Origin: Phorcus lineatus | Taxonomy: Eukaryota; Mollusca; Gastropoda; Trochida; Trochidae | Length of the DNA: 64,000 bases | Assembly: GCA_921293015.1 (NCBI GenBank) | Contig: OV121091.1 | Location: forward strand, 24,350,839 to 24,414,838 | Reading direction: 5' to 3' | Shown: in pieces, positions 1 through 12,570 of the stretch | How positions within the stretch are numbered: position 1 is the first letter of the stretch | How the letters are laid out: each line of letters begins with the position of its first letter | Position numbers and translations under genes: made by a program | The notes under the pieces: model-generated | What the model saw: the letters and a program-made list of their open reading frames with translations, nothing else | What the model was told of the DNA's origin: nothing | Database searches by the model: none

Positions 1-1224
1 GATGTGCCTTTTGAGCCTTTCAAACGGTGTTTTTTGTCACAATTCTTTTACCACAACAGAACTTGAAAACCGTAATGATGAGCTGAAATGAAAGTAAGGA
101 TGTGCAACAATATTGCCAATCTATTATTTTTTGGCTACTTATATTTTAGTAGCATGTTGCTTGATACTACACATGTAACACTCGCTTGTAAAGTTTATGT
201 ATATATGCTATATTTTATTGCCACGTGTCGTAAAAGTGGTTTATAAAATCAGGTCAGTTCTTTATTTATGAAATAAAAGTTCAATATTCACAGACAGCAA
301 AATGAGTTTCCTATTTTTAGGAAACGATTATAAAATGATAACTTTCCATCATGACTTATATGGGGTCCGATTGTAATCATTAATTGAGTCTTTCACTCCC
401 AACTAACCGAACACTGTATCTACTCAACCGTTTTATGAGGTTAGGGCTATTTTACCTCCTTAGCCGATCGATGATTGATCGATGACCTGTGACCCTATTC
501 GTCCACTAGGTTATATCCAGTTATATGGCTTTAGTTATATATCATTCGCAATCCGAAAGAATTCAAGCAAATTTTACCTTGGAAGCAAAATCTTTGATCA
601 GTAAAATAACAGATTTTATACAGGAAGAAACGCTAATGATCTTTTCCTGTTAAGATTTCTACGATTTAGCAATAACTTACAGAAGAGATACTCGTTTTGA
701 AGATCCTTGGATAACGAATACTTCTGACTGATTCATAAATGTCGATCACAAAAAGCTTCCTCTGTGACCAAATAAATTACAAAAACGCTGCATCAAATCG
801 ACCATAGCTCCATCTGTTGGTCAACAAAATTCAAAGCTAAACATTTAAATTTTCTTTCGTTTAACAATCTCGGCAAGCCATATTCTGTTGCTTTCGTGTT
901 TATGCTTTCAGGCCAATCCAAACAGCAAGTTGTGATGCTATTTTTTTAAAAAGATACGTTTAATGTACGTATCCTCTTTTAATTTGTATTTTTCCTTACA
1001 TGCTCGAATACTTGAATAATGTTCTTGTTTATTTTATATCAAACATATTCGAAGCGTATGCAAATAACTTCAACTTGCTTTAATGACTATCGAAGGGTTT
1101 TCCAAATCTACCCTAGAATATGCACATACTTGTGTTTTCAATATAGAAACCGACAGACTGATGATTGATATTTCAAAGCTTGTCTGTATATTTTGTATAC
1201 GTTACGACTAAAATGGTTCTGTAA
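1..1224. other. Unassigned AT-rich DNA
   Basis: No coding region, RNA gene or recognisable repeat was found. The right edge is set by the last readable piece of the Tc1-like transposase that follows on the minus strand. Confidence 0.5.
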
Positions 1225-2265
1225 ATGTTCTAGTGGTGACAGGACAGGTGACCTGGCACGCCATGGCTACACATTCACGTTGTCCCTCGTTCGTTGCTTC
1301 AAAATGACAATAAAACCAATTGCAAGGGATGTATGGGGACGGTCATTATTGTAATGTAACATCATTCAGTTGTGTCGCGAGTTGCGGGAATGCAAGATGA
1401 CTTGACGTAGAATCTGGTCAAAGTACATGTCTGCATTCATCCTGCTTCATCAGCATAATTGTATCCGCTGATCGAGCTCTTTCCATATACCCTGATCACC
1501 TTCGAGCCAAATCCCTCGTACGACTGGCGCGGATTGATGTTCGTGGCTGTGCTCACCGGTTATTGTTTCAGCCAAGGAAATGTTATCTAAGGAGTTTGAC
1601 GATACTCTTTTGAACTTAATGGATTTTCCATCCGGGTTGTGCCGTTTTTGCTGGATGCGAGTCGTCTCATTGGCTGGTTAGATAACTTGCAATACGAGGC
1701 TGTTGGTTTTAAGGAGATCAGGGTATATGGAGCTCGATCAGCGGATTCAATTACGCTAATGTAGCAGGATGGTCTGCATAGAGATTTCCATCCACCACAA
1801 TTGGAGCTGGCTTTCCGTGACTGCCCATTCCGGAATCATGACTTTGACGTTCACCACGTCGTCGATACACCTGTGATCTTCCATCGTACAGCTGGAAACG
1901 GTTTTCATCCTGTAAGATAACCCTTCGGTAGTTCCGGGGCTGCAATTTCGAACGTTTCGAGCCCACTAGTGACGTTGACGACACGGCATGCCACGACAGG
2001 CACTGTAGGCGCGGATATCAAGTTGTCTTAGAGGCCTGGCCATTGTTCTCCGACTGATAAGGTTACCTAGCGCACATTCATTGCTGATTCAGCTGTTTCA
2101 CTGTCCGAAAACTATTTCTTAGATAGAGAATACGTAAATAGCCGTTTGGGATCGTTTAGCGGGGTGTTCCACTTAATGGCCGGTCAACTATCCTGGTGAT
2201 GCTATCCAGGTGCAGTCTAACGTCGTCGCCACGTGTGCATGAGTTGCACACATCTGGATCTTTCC
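1225..2265 (-). pseudogene. Decayed Tc1/mariner transposase (DD34E type)
   Basis: Reads right to left. An N-terminal linker piece (RIVDRPLSGTPR, about 2158-2205) matches the 'DRPRSGRPR' segment between the helix-turn-helix and catalytic parts of Tc1-like transposases. The first catalytic block follows at about 1855-1915 (ILQDENRFQLY, then GRSQVYRRRGER), with the first Asp near 1907-1909. The segment is then interrupted by a foldback MITE at about 1436-1775. Beyond it the reading resumes with a decayed second-Asp block (NNDRPHT, about 1330-1350), in which the expected Asp of the 'HDNARPH' motif reads as Tyr, and a C-terminal block ending SPLEHL with the Glu codon at 1228-1230. Several stop codons and frame changes separate the pieces, so it cannot encode a working enzyme. 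The family would act in the nucleus, cutting and pasting the transposon at TA sites. Terminal inverted repeats were not located. Confidence 0.8.
1436..1775. mobile_element. Foldback MITE inserted in the Tc1-like remnant (copy 1)
   Basis: The left arm (about 1436-1501) and right arm (about 1712-1775) are inverted repeats of about 65 bp. Both read CCGCTGATCGAGCTC, then CATATACCCTGATC, then CCTT, towards the centre. The inner 240 bp resembles the copy at 6701-6940: both contain 'gagtcgtctcattggctgg' and 'ttttccatccgggttgtg'. No ORF lies inside, so it would need a transposase supplied in trans. The outermost boundary and target duplication are unclear because the arms merge with the transposase text. 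Confidence 0.7.
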
Positions 2266-3819
2266 AACGGCTCTGTCCCTTTCCTGTGATTATTTCCAAA
2301 TGCTTTTGGAACTTCACATTATTTTGGTTAAGAGAATTGACAATTTTATAAATTTTACTGAAAACGGAGAGCCAAACTAAGAATTTGAATGGCATAATAC
2401 TGATATAGTGGGGCAATCATTCATTGTCATGCGTTCACAATTTTCACATTTTATTTTAAAGAAATATTACGTCTTAATGTTTATATCGTTTCTCTTGCCC
2501 GTCAGTCTAGTTACAAACACAAAATGTCATATAATAGTAATCACATTAACAACCATATTAACATATGTTTAACTCTCTCTTAGTTTTGCATCGATAGAAA
2601 AAGCTTTTAGAGAGCAGGCACGGTGGCACTGCTTATATTTAAAATCAGGTTTCATTTACTTAATTCCTTCTCGTTGTTAACGAGTATGTCGAGTCAAATT
2701 AATCAGCTGCATACTTTCTTTCGTAATTAACACTTTCTATTGTTTATAGTTGTTATATCAAGACAGTTGGTCCCTTGGGTAAAGCGGCAACACTTCCTTG
2801 ATGTTCACATTGGAAACGATGTAGGAAACATGAATCTTTGGTGTAACCCTTCTTTATAGTTTCTTTACACTGAACACAATTATGATTGATAGCAACAGGT
2901 TGTGAGTACATGAATTGTATGTTGTTCTATCTTGTGAACAATTCAGTTAAATCAAGAAAAACGAGCTTTTCCAATAGTACTGTCAATGTGCAAACGAACG
3001 CAATGTGTTTGTAGAGATACTTATCAATCATTCAAGAGCATACTCTGATGCATGCCACCGGGACCGGCCCTTAATACACGCAGCACGGCACTTGTGTTTT
3101 GTATAGACCTAAATATATTACACAGTTATTGACTAAGTTTATCTGTTTAAGACGGCCATTACAGCATAACGCCAAAATTAATGAGGATGTAAGTAAAATA
3201 TACTTTCAAAAATTTTAGGTCGCAATGCCATGATTGACATTGATATCTTTTAAAACCTTAACAATACAAATATGAGTACGCATGACTATGCATTTAGTGA
3301 ATCTTCACATTAAAACGTGAAGAAATTGAAATGTACTACCATTGCATTTTGGTTGTTGCCTGTTTGAAAGCCATCTACAATAGAAGATCTCCATGTAAAT
3401 GTTTGTCTGCCGTTTGTGTGTATTATTGAAAGGAAATCATCGGCCAGCGACAGAACAAAAATAACTTTTTCACCATTCAAATGACTTTATTCGTTACTAA
3501 CGATCCAAAACACTCTCACCCACTCCATAACCTCTGATGTGCATATATGACATGTTTCCCATGTCACAGTTTGAAAAAAGTTATAGCAGATAAAATATGT
3601 ATTTGTGTTTGCAGACATTGTTAATCTGTAACAGCGATATTCCGATAGGGCTGTTCCGAGCTCAAATTTAAGTTAATTTCAAGTTAATGTCTGGGAACAA
3701 TTGTAGATCACGAGTTGTAATAAAGACGTTGAGACTCGTCATGTCGGTAACCACCAACTTCTAAATGCTCCCGGAACTGTTTATTGTATTAACTCCTACT
3801 TACGCCCCCTCCCCCAACA
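2266..3819. other. Unassigned DNA
   Basis: Nothing recognisable was found. Short ORFs here have no family resemblance that I can see. Confidence 0.4.
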
Positions 3820-4330
3820 CTATAACGGTTGCCATCGATACTTGTCTGTTAAGTGTTATTTACATTGAAAACAACCATAGTCGGAGTACGTATATTGAAT
3901 AAATATGTTGTCAGTAAAGGTATGAAAATGGCGTTGTGTATACCATTCCATTTTGTGTTGTTTCTAAGCATACTACTGTGAAACATGTCACAGATCTTTT
4001 AATTATTTCTGCCAATGTTTACTTGAAATATGCATGCCTATAAGATGTTGATTTTTTCTATTATTCAAGGCCCCAGAAAGCATTCTACTGAAAGTAGGGG
4101 AATCATCAATATAAATTATAACTAGGAAATGTATTAACTCCGAATCTTAAAAGGATGTTTAATCGAAGTGATTTCCATTTTCGAATTTGGATAAAATTTC
4201 ATGTTTATTTTCTCATTCATGTGGCAATTTATATATGAGATCGTGCAAATATACTTGCTGTCAAAGAGAATTTGTAGCTGTTATAAAAACTTCTCGCAAA
4301 GAAATATATCATGGCTTATCTACGTTTACA
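3820..4330 (+). repeat. Diverged copy (A) of the 12.8/29 kb duplicated unit
   Basis: Two separate landmarks of the larger unit occur here in the same order and orientation. The first is 'tttacattgaaaacaaccat' near 3860, compared with 'tttacattgaattcgaccat' near 13360 and 'gaagacaaccatggtgg' near 29120. The second is 'gagatcgtgcaaatatac' followed by 'ttgctgtc' near 4238, compared with 'tagatcgtgcaaatacattt' followed by 'gctgtt' near 13975. The copy is strongly diverged and its ends are approximate. Confidence 0.5.
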
Positions 4331-6169
4331 GATATCATCTTTACTTTATCCTTTATTACCTGATGGGTGTTCTCTATATCTAAAATAAATATAGACGCAT
4401 GGGTGATTAAAAGATACAGCCCTATGTAAATGAGTTTATAACGGAATTTATCGAGCGCCTAAGCAATATCTGAAGCATAAAAATTTTAGTTTACAAAAAC
4501 GTCGACATAATAAATTTAGAAGACAGAAGAGTGAATCAATTTTATGATATGATATGGGAAAATATCTTTACAAAAAGTAGTTAAAGTAGTAGGTTCACAA
4601 GAAATGCTGCACATCAACTGACGATACAAGTCTGACAGGGTCCCATGTGACACATGAAGTTTTTTTCAAGTGGAATGCTACCATATATTGTTATCAATAT
4701 AAATTATATGTTTATGAGGGTTTAAAGGTTAACGCTCTAGTTTGGTTTGCGAAACGAGAAAATAAGAGGCAGTGGATCTAAAACACCAATCTTTGTATGA
4801 ATCACCAGTATCTGATTTAACTATATCACCTGCACCGTTCGGGTTAAAGTGAAAAACAACAAGACCTGTTCATTTAAACTTTATGTTAATCGTAAATTAT
4901 TCCTGACCAGTTGTAGCAAGTGACTGAGTACTTGACGAAGTGATCAGTAGGTCGCATCTTACTTCAAAATTCAAAAGTAATGCTAAATGTTGGGTATGCC
5001 GTTATTGTGCACATAACCAGGGTGTTTTTAGTTGGCTAAACATGCTTTTTGAATTTGTTTATCATCCTAGTCGGAGGACATGCATCACAACTTCTCATTC
5101 TTTGGCAACATAATATTATTACTCCTTACACAACTGCTAATCAGCAATGCACTACATTGACAAATGATCAACATTTGCCAATGTAGGAATTGATCCTGAC
5201 GGATTTTGACGCAATTATTACGAATATCAACTTCATTTATAGATTAAGAAGACCATGGTCGGATCATTTTGAGGCTTAGATTTTCAAAGCTCTCTGAACG
5301 ACCTAGGGATAGTCGTAGGCCAATGTTATTGTTTGGTACTTATCGGTAATTTTAGAACAATTGTGAATTTTTGTTTTTAAGTAAAACGGCTGTATGAAAC
5401 TGGTCGCCACCAAATGTTTAAAAAGAAAAACGGCCGAAGCAAATAGGGGATCATGTCAATTTCGGTCTGACCAGCATACTGAAAACACCTAGAGAAGACA
5501 GACACTGAAATAACCCTCATCCCTGTCTTGATTCCTGTAACCCAGCGGCAATTATAGGTTATTGCTGACTGCAGCATTGCCATAATTAGCCTCTGTCAAT
5601 AAAGTGGAAGAAGACGTCGACGGCGTGCAGATGAGCTCGCCATTGGTCAATAATTAGTCGCACAAACGGTCGGGATTGGTCGCAATAAATCATGAATTGC
5701 AATTGAAGGTCAATGAGCGTTTCGATCTTCCCATGACCTCAGTGTGATTCAGTAAGAGAAGTGTGATCGTGTCTCAACTAGGAGACCTTTGTCGATCAGT
5801 ACTAGTGTGGGATCATGATGTGGTCATGGGCTCAGTCGAATAGGGATACAATAAATTTGTAATACTATGAGAGAGCCTTTACAGAACAATCGCCTGAGAC
5901 GATTCAATTGAGATATTGGATAAGTGCATTATTACATGCTTAGCGACTGTGCGTTCTCACGCCGAAATTGGATCGATTTATTGCTATTTATTTATTGTGA
6001 GATATCATGCTTAATCTATTTTAGGTTTGAATTGTAAAACTGAAAAACAAGTAAATACAGTATAATTCATAGCTGAAGTAAACGGTTGTTTATACTATTT
6101 GACAATATGAAATAATCATACATCCACAATATATACATGTATATAATCTTTTACATTTTCTTAGAAAAT
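4331..6169. other. Unassigned DNA
   Basis: No gene or repeat was recognised. It may include further diverged parts of the duplicated unit. Confidence 0.4.
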
Positions 6170-6500
6170 TAAAAGAAATAATCCAATTCATGTAACATTT
6201 TTTTCACTGTTTCCTTTGTGATATTTAGTGAGACGTGCTTTGTAAGGGTAGAGTTAAATGAGATCAAATGACAAATTGTTGCGAACTTAAGATTCCAACT
6301 TGTCAAATTGCATTTTCGCTGGCAATAAAATATCTTAAACAAATCTGTTGTCTTGAAAGAACTATTTCGAGCATTAAATCCTATAACAAGGATATTTACC
6401 ACAACGCAATCTCTTTCAAAATGTCAGCTATGACGTAAATTGGATCAGAATAGGATATACTTTAGTATTCGTTATCCAATCAATCTTCCTGCTTTTTGCG
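6170..6500. repeat. Diverged dispersed repeat (also at 33.2-33.5 and 46.9-47.1 kb)
   Basis: Contains 'aaatctgttgtcttgaaag' near 6339 and 'gtcagctatgacgtaaatt' near 6423. These match 'cagatctgttgtattg' near 33357 with 'gtcagctgtgacataaatt' near 33454, and 'agcaactatgacgtacatt' near 46977. The order and spacing are similar, so this is shared ancestry rather than chance. No ORF is common to the copies. Confidence 0.5.
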
Positions 6501-6544
6501 AATATCATGATGCGAATCATTAGGTCAGTTTGTACTTGGAGGTG

Positions 6545-6700
6545 AGGTTATATGGTGTTTAACGCCGCTTTCAAGAGTATTTCACTTATATCGCGGTTGC
6601 TAGTAATATTGCAGGGAGAAAGCCTGCAACACCAATGTGGCAATGCAATGCGGTGAAACCTGCGAGCATCGACTGGAACTAGCGAACCATGACTAACATC
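6545..6700. mobile_element. Degenerate SINE remnant
   Basis: Holds 'ggtgtttaacgccgctttca', then 'atcgcggttgc' and 'gcgagcatcgactgg'. This is the order seen in a common molluscan SINE family (gttttacgccgct, then a 'tatggcggcgg' block, then 'gagcatcgatct'). The identification is from memory of the family, and the copy is decayed. It directly abuts the MITE at 6701. Confidence 0.4.
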
Positions 6701-6940
6701 CTGATTTCTTTCGGGCTGAATCCCTCGTATGGCAGGCAGCTTGATATTAGTGGCTATGCTGACCTGTTATTTTTTCAGCCAATGAAATGTCGTCAATTAA
6801 GGAGCCTGAAGTTACTAGCTTGAACGTAACTGATTTTTCCATCCGGGTTGTGTCGCTGTTGCTGAATGCGAGTCGTCTCATTGGCTGGTTAGATAGATAG
6901 CGATACAAGAGTTTTGGCTTGAAAGAGATCAGAGTATGAC
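6701..6940. mobile_element. MITE copy 2 (same family as 1490-1724)
   Basis: The ends form short inverted repeats (CTGATTTCTTTC at the left; GAAAGAGATCAG at the right, which is CTGATCTCTTTC on the other strand). The interior matches the 1.5-kb copy, including 'tccatccgggttgtg' and 'gcgagtcgtctcattggctg'. It has no coding capacity. It lacks the long outer arms present in copy 1. Confidence 0.7.
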
Positions 6941-7339
6941 TGTGTTGTACAGAAATAAATAAAAGAATAAAGGTTTATCGTTAATTTTTTTTAAAACTCT
7001 AGGATAATACATCTTGGTTACTCGACACATCTGCTTTACGTTGCCATGTGCTAATCCGAGTACGATAGGGTCGATCTCTATCTTTGAAGGAATTAGACAG
7101 TCAAATGTTGCACTGCCCTAATATTCAGTTTACCACTTGTAATTGGATTATTCTCGAATAATTATATAAATTGTCGATACTACAAGGAATACTACTTGTG
7201 ATATTTTCCATAAAAGTATTTATGATATAGTGTTTCTGCAGATTTATCTATATCTTACACTTATTGAATCAATTATTTCCCAGTGCAAATTCTTTGGCCT
7301 CGTCGATTCTCTTCACATTGCTTTACCAGCACACTGCTT
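6941..7339. other. Unassigned DNA
   Basis: Nothing recognisable was found. Confidence 0.4.
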
Positions 7340-7500
7340 TAACAGGTACCCATTTCTTCTGGGTGAACAAAGGCACATTTTTAACAAGAGTCTTTAAAGT
7401 CGTGTCTCAGTGTGGGGCAGGGAATCACCCTTCTAACTCTCAGTTTATCCAGCAATGACGCGGTTAAGTAACCGACCAACCAAGCCACGCTCGATGTTGC
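7340..7500. mobile_element. Possible SINE remnant
   Basis: The succession 'acccatttcttctgggtgaa', then 'caaaggcac', 'gggaatcaccc' and 'cgcggttaagtaaccgacca', resembles the body of widespread tRNA-derived SINEs. In those, 'gggattcgaaccc'-type text (box B on the other strand) precedes a 'cgcggtaaccact' block. The box is degraded. The identification is from general memory. Confidence 0.35.
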
Positions 7501-9129
7501 TTAACTTCACACATAGCGGTCAATTGATACGTATCATCAAATCAAATACGTATATTTCATAGCTAATGTGAGTCAAATCCATTTTATGGTGATGCATAAC
7601 ATGTTTTGCATTTTTAGCTAAAACCTTTATGATTATAGTAGATAAAATAGTTCTAAAAAGGAACGAAGCTAAACTAAACAATGTTACTTGTATAAATGCA
7701 TCTGATAACTTCCTTCAATGACATGTACAAGTCTGATATTCATAATTATCGTTTACTTTCTAGTATAGACTATTAAGTTGGTATACATTCTTTCGATTTG
7801 CCTATCATGTTATTTGGTTGAAGTTTGTAATATTGTACCATATACGACGTGGCCTAGTTTATTTAAACCCTTGTACATAGTACCTTCTCTATCTGTTAAT
7901 ATCTTTGCGTGAAATGCATGAGTTTGTGAAATATAGTATATCTTGTCGGACTTCATGTACCAATCACTAATTACGTCGACAACAATACCTTCCACACAAT
8001 TCTACATAGATAGAAAGATGTTTTATTGCCTTTATTGTGCAGTCATATCATTGACTCAAACAGTATACATGCACATGAATTGTACACCATACGGATAAGA
8101 AAAGCATCTAATATTCGCCCAATTGGACAATGACTTATAGATATTCAACATTTGGCCATGCATCATTGGTTATGTCTTGTACATATTCTGGTAACAAAAT
8201 TCAGACATTAAATCCCGAATGCTTTCAACTGAAATATTCATATCAGACGTATTAATCTTGCAAACGACAATAACATGTTTTGAAATATTATGTATAACAG
8301 TATCACATGTATATACCTTTCACTGTAATTAACTTAAATGCCCATTACATATTTGAAAGATGTATTTCCTTTAGCTTCCTTTACTTCATCGTGTTGCCAT
8401 TTTCAATAAACATTGCTAAATGATTATTTTAAGGTTGGGGGAAAATACGGCGTGTAATTTATACACTGCGTGTATCACATGTACATGTATGTAACCAACT
8501 GTAACAATAAAGGCCATGTTTTCACAGAATATTATACTAAACCATATAAAAAAACAATTGATCTGTAACAATCAATCCGATCTGTCTCATGATAGGCTGC
8601 TTAAAGTATTTCCTCTGAAACTTATAACTGCTTAACGAGATCCTTGGCCTCCTAGTGACCGTAAATTGCGTCCAACGTAGTCTCAAATTAATCATTTTAT
8701 CAGGTCTGAGTAATTTTACTTCCTTTCCAGGATAAGGTCCATGGACTGTTTACTTAGTTCACCATTTCGTCCACAGTTATAGGCCATTTGCAGTCTGAAC
8801 CTCATTATAAGACCATTTACACTGTTATCTTGTTAGGGAACACAGTTTAATGTTTTGTCTAACATTCCCAAAGTGAGATAAAATAAATATCTGTTGATTT
8901 TGAATAGGGGTTGTTTTATCACAATTATAATGAACATTTTATTAATTTTTTAAAAATGAATTAAAAAATCATCAACAGTCCGTGTGTTTAGAAAATCGTG
9001 TTTGCAAATAATTATGTTGAAAGTTTAATGTTGTAAATATCAATTTCATGATTTCAGTATTGTCAAAACAGCAAAACTGACTGAATCCAAAAATACAACA
9101 ATATAAGAGGGAGTGTCTGTCCCGCTTAT
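7501..9129. other. Unassigned DNA
   Basis: No gene or repeat is recognised. A small imperfect palindrome (gtgtaatttatacac, near 8452) was the only local structure noted. Confidence 0.4.
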
Positions 9130-9400
9130 ATTCGTTATATCAGCCAATCCAAATCATCGTACCTTAATAACAGAGTGTCTTTCATGTAAATGGAAATGGA
9201 AATGTTTCCACTGAAACAGCTGTCTAGTAAACAAGACAGTGATTTGTATACACAGTGTCATTTCTTATCCCTAATTTAACACATTACCGTATCAACTTCC
9301 TGTCACAAATACATATTACCTACTTTCACAGGTTCATTTAGAGTGATACATGATTCGCAGTGAAAACAATGAACGCTCTAAACATAAAATACAAAAGGGA
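9130..9400 (+). repeat. Diverged duplicate of 38440-38880
   Basis: 'ccctaatttaacacattacc' near 9271 followed by 'gtatcaac' matches 'ccctaatgtatcacattatc' followed by 'acatcaatc' near 38642. 'cctactttcaca' then follows in both (9319 and 38717). The shared order suggests an old duplication. It is not coding. Confidence 0.45.
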
Positions 9401-10713
9401 TATATGGATATCGCAGGGTCTGAATCAAATGATATGTTAACTGTTTATTTATGTGTTAAATGCAGTTATACGTAGAAGCCATCAACGAAACATCAAATAG
9501 TTCCACTCCCAATTATCACGTTTTAAGCAATCGCAATAAAAAAAATACCAATTTTCATTATCGTTTACGAAAGTTTAACACAAATAGCCAATGTTATAAA
9601 ATTATCCAAATCCTGTATATATGTTATAAATGTGAACATTCTTTAATATACATTTAAAGTTTTAATCATAATTTGCAGATTAGCTTAAACAAATGTTTGT
9701 CACATTTTATAAAAGACATAAATCAATGGTGATGATGAAGATGTTTGACATTTCAGAAAGCGTTTATGTTTCAGTATCCATTGGCATTTCAGAAAGTGTT
9801 TCTTAGATACCATATAGTGATTTGGATGCGGTATAGAATTGATCATCTAACATAAGAAAATGCAGAGAGAAATAAGAGTGCTTTTTTATGCATCGTCAAC
9901 TTGAAGTAAATTTGTGTACTGTGTTTCTGTGAAAGAATTATAACATGATGCAAATGGGGCATTGGCCAAAAAAGTATTAAAAAAGCCCATCAAAATACTA
10001 AAATAGGATTACTATTTAACGTGCATTTTCGTTGAACAAATATGTCAAATGTGATGACACATTCTCCAACCCCCTCCCTCACCACACATAAATTATTCAT
10101 TTTGTTCCAATGTCTGCTTGTAAATACATTCGGGAGTAACATATTCAACAAATCACCTGATCTACTGTATCAATAATCATGCTTATATTAATATGTTGAA
10201 ATATATATTCACTAGGATTAATACTTAAGATGTACGATTATTTCTAGAGCAAATTTATGTCTCAAAGTCTCGTTATTGATTTTGCCTTATTTGTACCTTA
10301 TCCCGTTTAATTTTATTTTTATCAACACATTATGTTGCCTATAGATACATTGATTTGAAACATTTTATTTTTAAAAGAACGTCCTTACCAATGCTTATAT
10401 ATTGATTTTGCAATTTACTCTTTCCATTAAATATTATCTTCTACACGTAATCGCATTTTTGACATATAATCATTAGGTTCTGAAGACCCAAGGAGCTTGA
10501 TTTAAAACATATTAAACAACATCTGATTTTAAACACAATATTCTACCCATTAAATGCTCAATAGATAATGTGAATCTTAAAAGCATTGGAGTACGTTAGC
10601 TGGATGTTGTATTTTTTAAAATATTATTGGATAGAAAGAATATTATCTTCAGAGGGTTAACATCTCATTACTCTACCCAATTATCCGTAGTTAAATAAAA
10701 ACGTGTCATGTTT
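9401..10713. other. Unassigned DNA
   Basis: AT-rich. No recognisable gene, RNA or repeat. Confidence 0.4.
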
Positions 10714-11089
10714 CAATGTAAAAGTTCATGCGCCTATGTAGCTAAATAAATTTATTACTCGCCCGTGTAAGATACTGCAGTGTAATATTTATTTTATTAA
10801 ACAAGTGTAGTACCGCAGCACTATGACGTTATAATGATGTTTGGTTATGACGTCACAATGTTTGCATTGCAGTCACAATGGCGGCCAAGTCGCGGAAATG
10901 TTTTGTTCAGTTTACTTTCGGTAACCATGCTTGATTACTGAGGTCAAGTAATAAATAGAATACTAAACTTCCTTCCATTTAATACTATTTTTTTTATTTA
11001 ACTCGTTTAATAAAAATAGTATCAAATGAAAGGTCGTTTATTATCCTCTATAGGTGGCATATGGCAATGTAAAACTTCATGCGGCTATT
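10714..11089. repeat. Segment bounded by 24-bp direct repeats, with a TGACGTCA site
   Basis: 'caatgtaaaagttcatgcgc' (10714 on) and 'caatgtaaaacttcatgcgg' (about 11066 on), each followed by 'ctat', are near-identical direct repeats about 350 bp apart. Between them lie TGACGTCA at 10848-10855 and an AT-rich hairpin (aatactatttttt against aaaaatagtat, about 10980-11022). This could be an insertion with a long duplication, or a recombination product. Confidence 0.4.
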
Positions 11090-11926
11090 TCGATGTGAAA
11101 ATCATTCCAGGTAGATAAGTGGATTAGCAAAACTCAACTGATCTCGATATGTTTGTCTAAGAACTATATATCGATTATTGATATTGAATTCTGTGCATGA
11201 AAGGCAATTCCCATTGGATGTGCAAAAAGTACGAAATGAGACAAAACATAATGTTATGAACAACTTTCTACTAAGTCGATTATATGAAATATCATTCTAT
11301 TGCAGAATGTTAATGTATATGTTGAAACCATTTCCCTATTTATTTACGAGCCAAAAGTTTGAAAATGCTTTCAATCCCCGATCGCTTTCACACAATGCAG
11401 TAATCAGCATTTGGTTTTTATGACCTTTCCATTCCACTAAGTTTTGTAACACATACATGTATAAATTCATGATGCGCATCGTAACGTCGAGTTCTCATAG
11501 CAGTGTGTTTTATTCTTGCTCCAATTTTTCTTACTCTAACACAATTCGTCATGTGGTTTTAGGTACCGCTGAGTTTTGTCATGAACAGATCTTATTCAAT
11601 TGTTCTGCTAAGACGAATGACATTCGTTTACAAAGATCAAGTGAACGGTTATTAACCAACGTGATTACTTTTATAATCTTATTACTTAAATTGGCATTCG
11701 AAAATTATGCATTTGTCATTAAATATAAGACGAAAGTCGGTAAACAAGTATTAGAGATGATTAACAGGTCATAGAGGTTTTACATGATCAATACGCGAAT
11801 CAGATTGTTGTTAGAATATCATTATTACTAAACCTACTTAGCATCGCATTAATTGATTGAGATCTATACTGATTGTAGTATGTATGGAGGCAGAGCTAAA
11901 ATAAGTAATTTAAGTGACTTTGTATC
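11090..11926. other. Unassigned DNA; its end is part of the duplicated unit
   Basis: No gene is supported. An ORF of about 105 codons at 11457-11774 has no family resemblance and biased AT-rich composition. The last 120 bases (for example 'aaacctacttagcatcgcat') resemble 'aaacctactcattacagaaa' near 15732, which marks the start of the next duplicated unit. Confidence 0.4.
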
Positions 11927-12452
11927 TTAAAGAGCCACTCCGTGAGTTGTTGGAGTCATATATACAAAACTTAACCAATGTTGTCATTTGATCGCGAAGT
12001 ATCGACTGTTACCAATAAGACACATGTTAAAACTTGTTTTTTTACAGTGACACTATGAAGGTAGAACGTCGCAATTATAATCGAAAACCGGACAGTGGCG
12101 CGTGTCAAATAGTTAAACCTAATTTTGGAGATTTATCTAAAACAACCAGAAGGGCAGTTAGGAGTTGATAGCGTTTGTTAGGTTGTATAACTAGTATTCA
12201 TGTCTTTTGGACGTGATATCTACACCTCTGTGTATTTATAAGGCTGTTTTTAGATTTTCATGGAAAACCAGTATTTGTCATATATATTTCTTTTGGACAT
12301 GAAAAGTTAAGATGTTTTGATTTTATATCACCACTTATTACCCATATGGTTATTCATAAGCGGTGACATATTTTCAATATGAGCACATGTGCACATATCA
12401 CTTTTGCCTAGCAACGATTGTGTGTCAACGAGTGACCGTATTAAGTCGTCTG

Positions 12453-12483
12453 TGACGTCATAAAACCATTGTTCATGACGTCA
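12453..12483. promoter_or_regulatory. Two TGACGTCA (CRE-type) octamers
   Basis: Perfect palindromic octamers lie at 12453-12460 and 12476-12483, spaced 23 bp. TGACGTCA is the canonical CREB/ATF binding site. Whether it is bound here is unknown. The sites lie inside the TTAA-flanked element and recur in similar elements at 10.8 and 48.5 kb. Confidence 0.5.
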
Positions 12484-12570
12484 CTGAAGCGGGCCGTCGC
12501 AAGGGAAGGAGGCCGTTTTCTGAATATTTCCATGCGTTTGAAATGAAATAGAATCGGTAATAAAGAAATA

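Noticed and set aside
7340..7500. Functional tRNA gene
   Set aside because: Box B-like text is degenerate (gggaatcaccc) and no cloverleaf can be drawn.
11457..11774. Plus-strand ORF of 105 codons
   Set aside because: AT-rich composition, no recognisable motif, and no counterpart in the duplicated unit.
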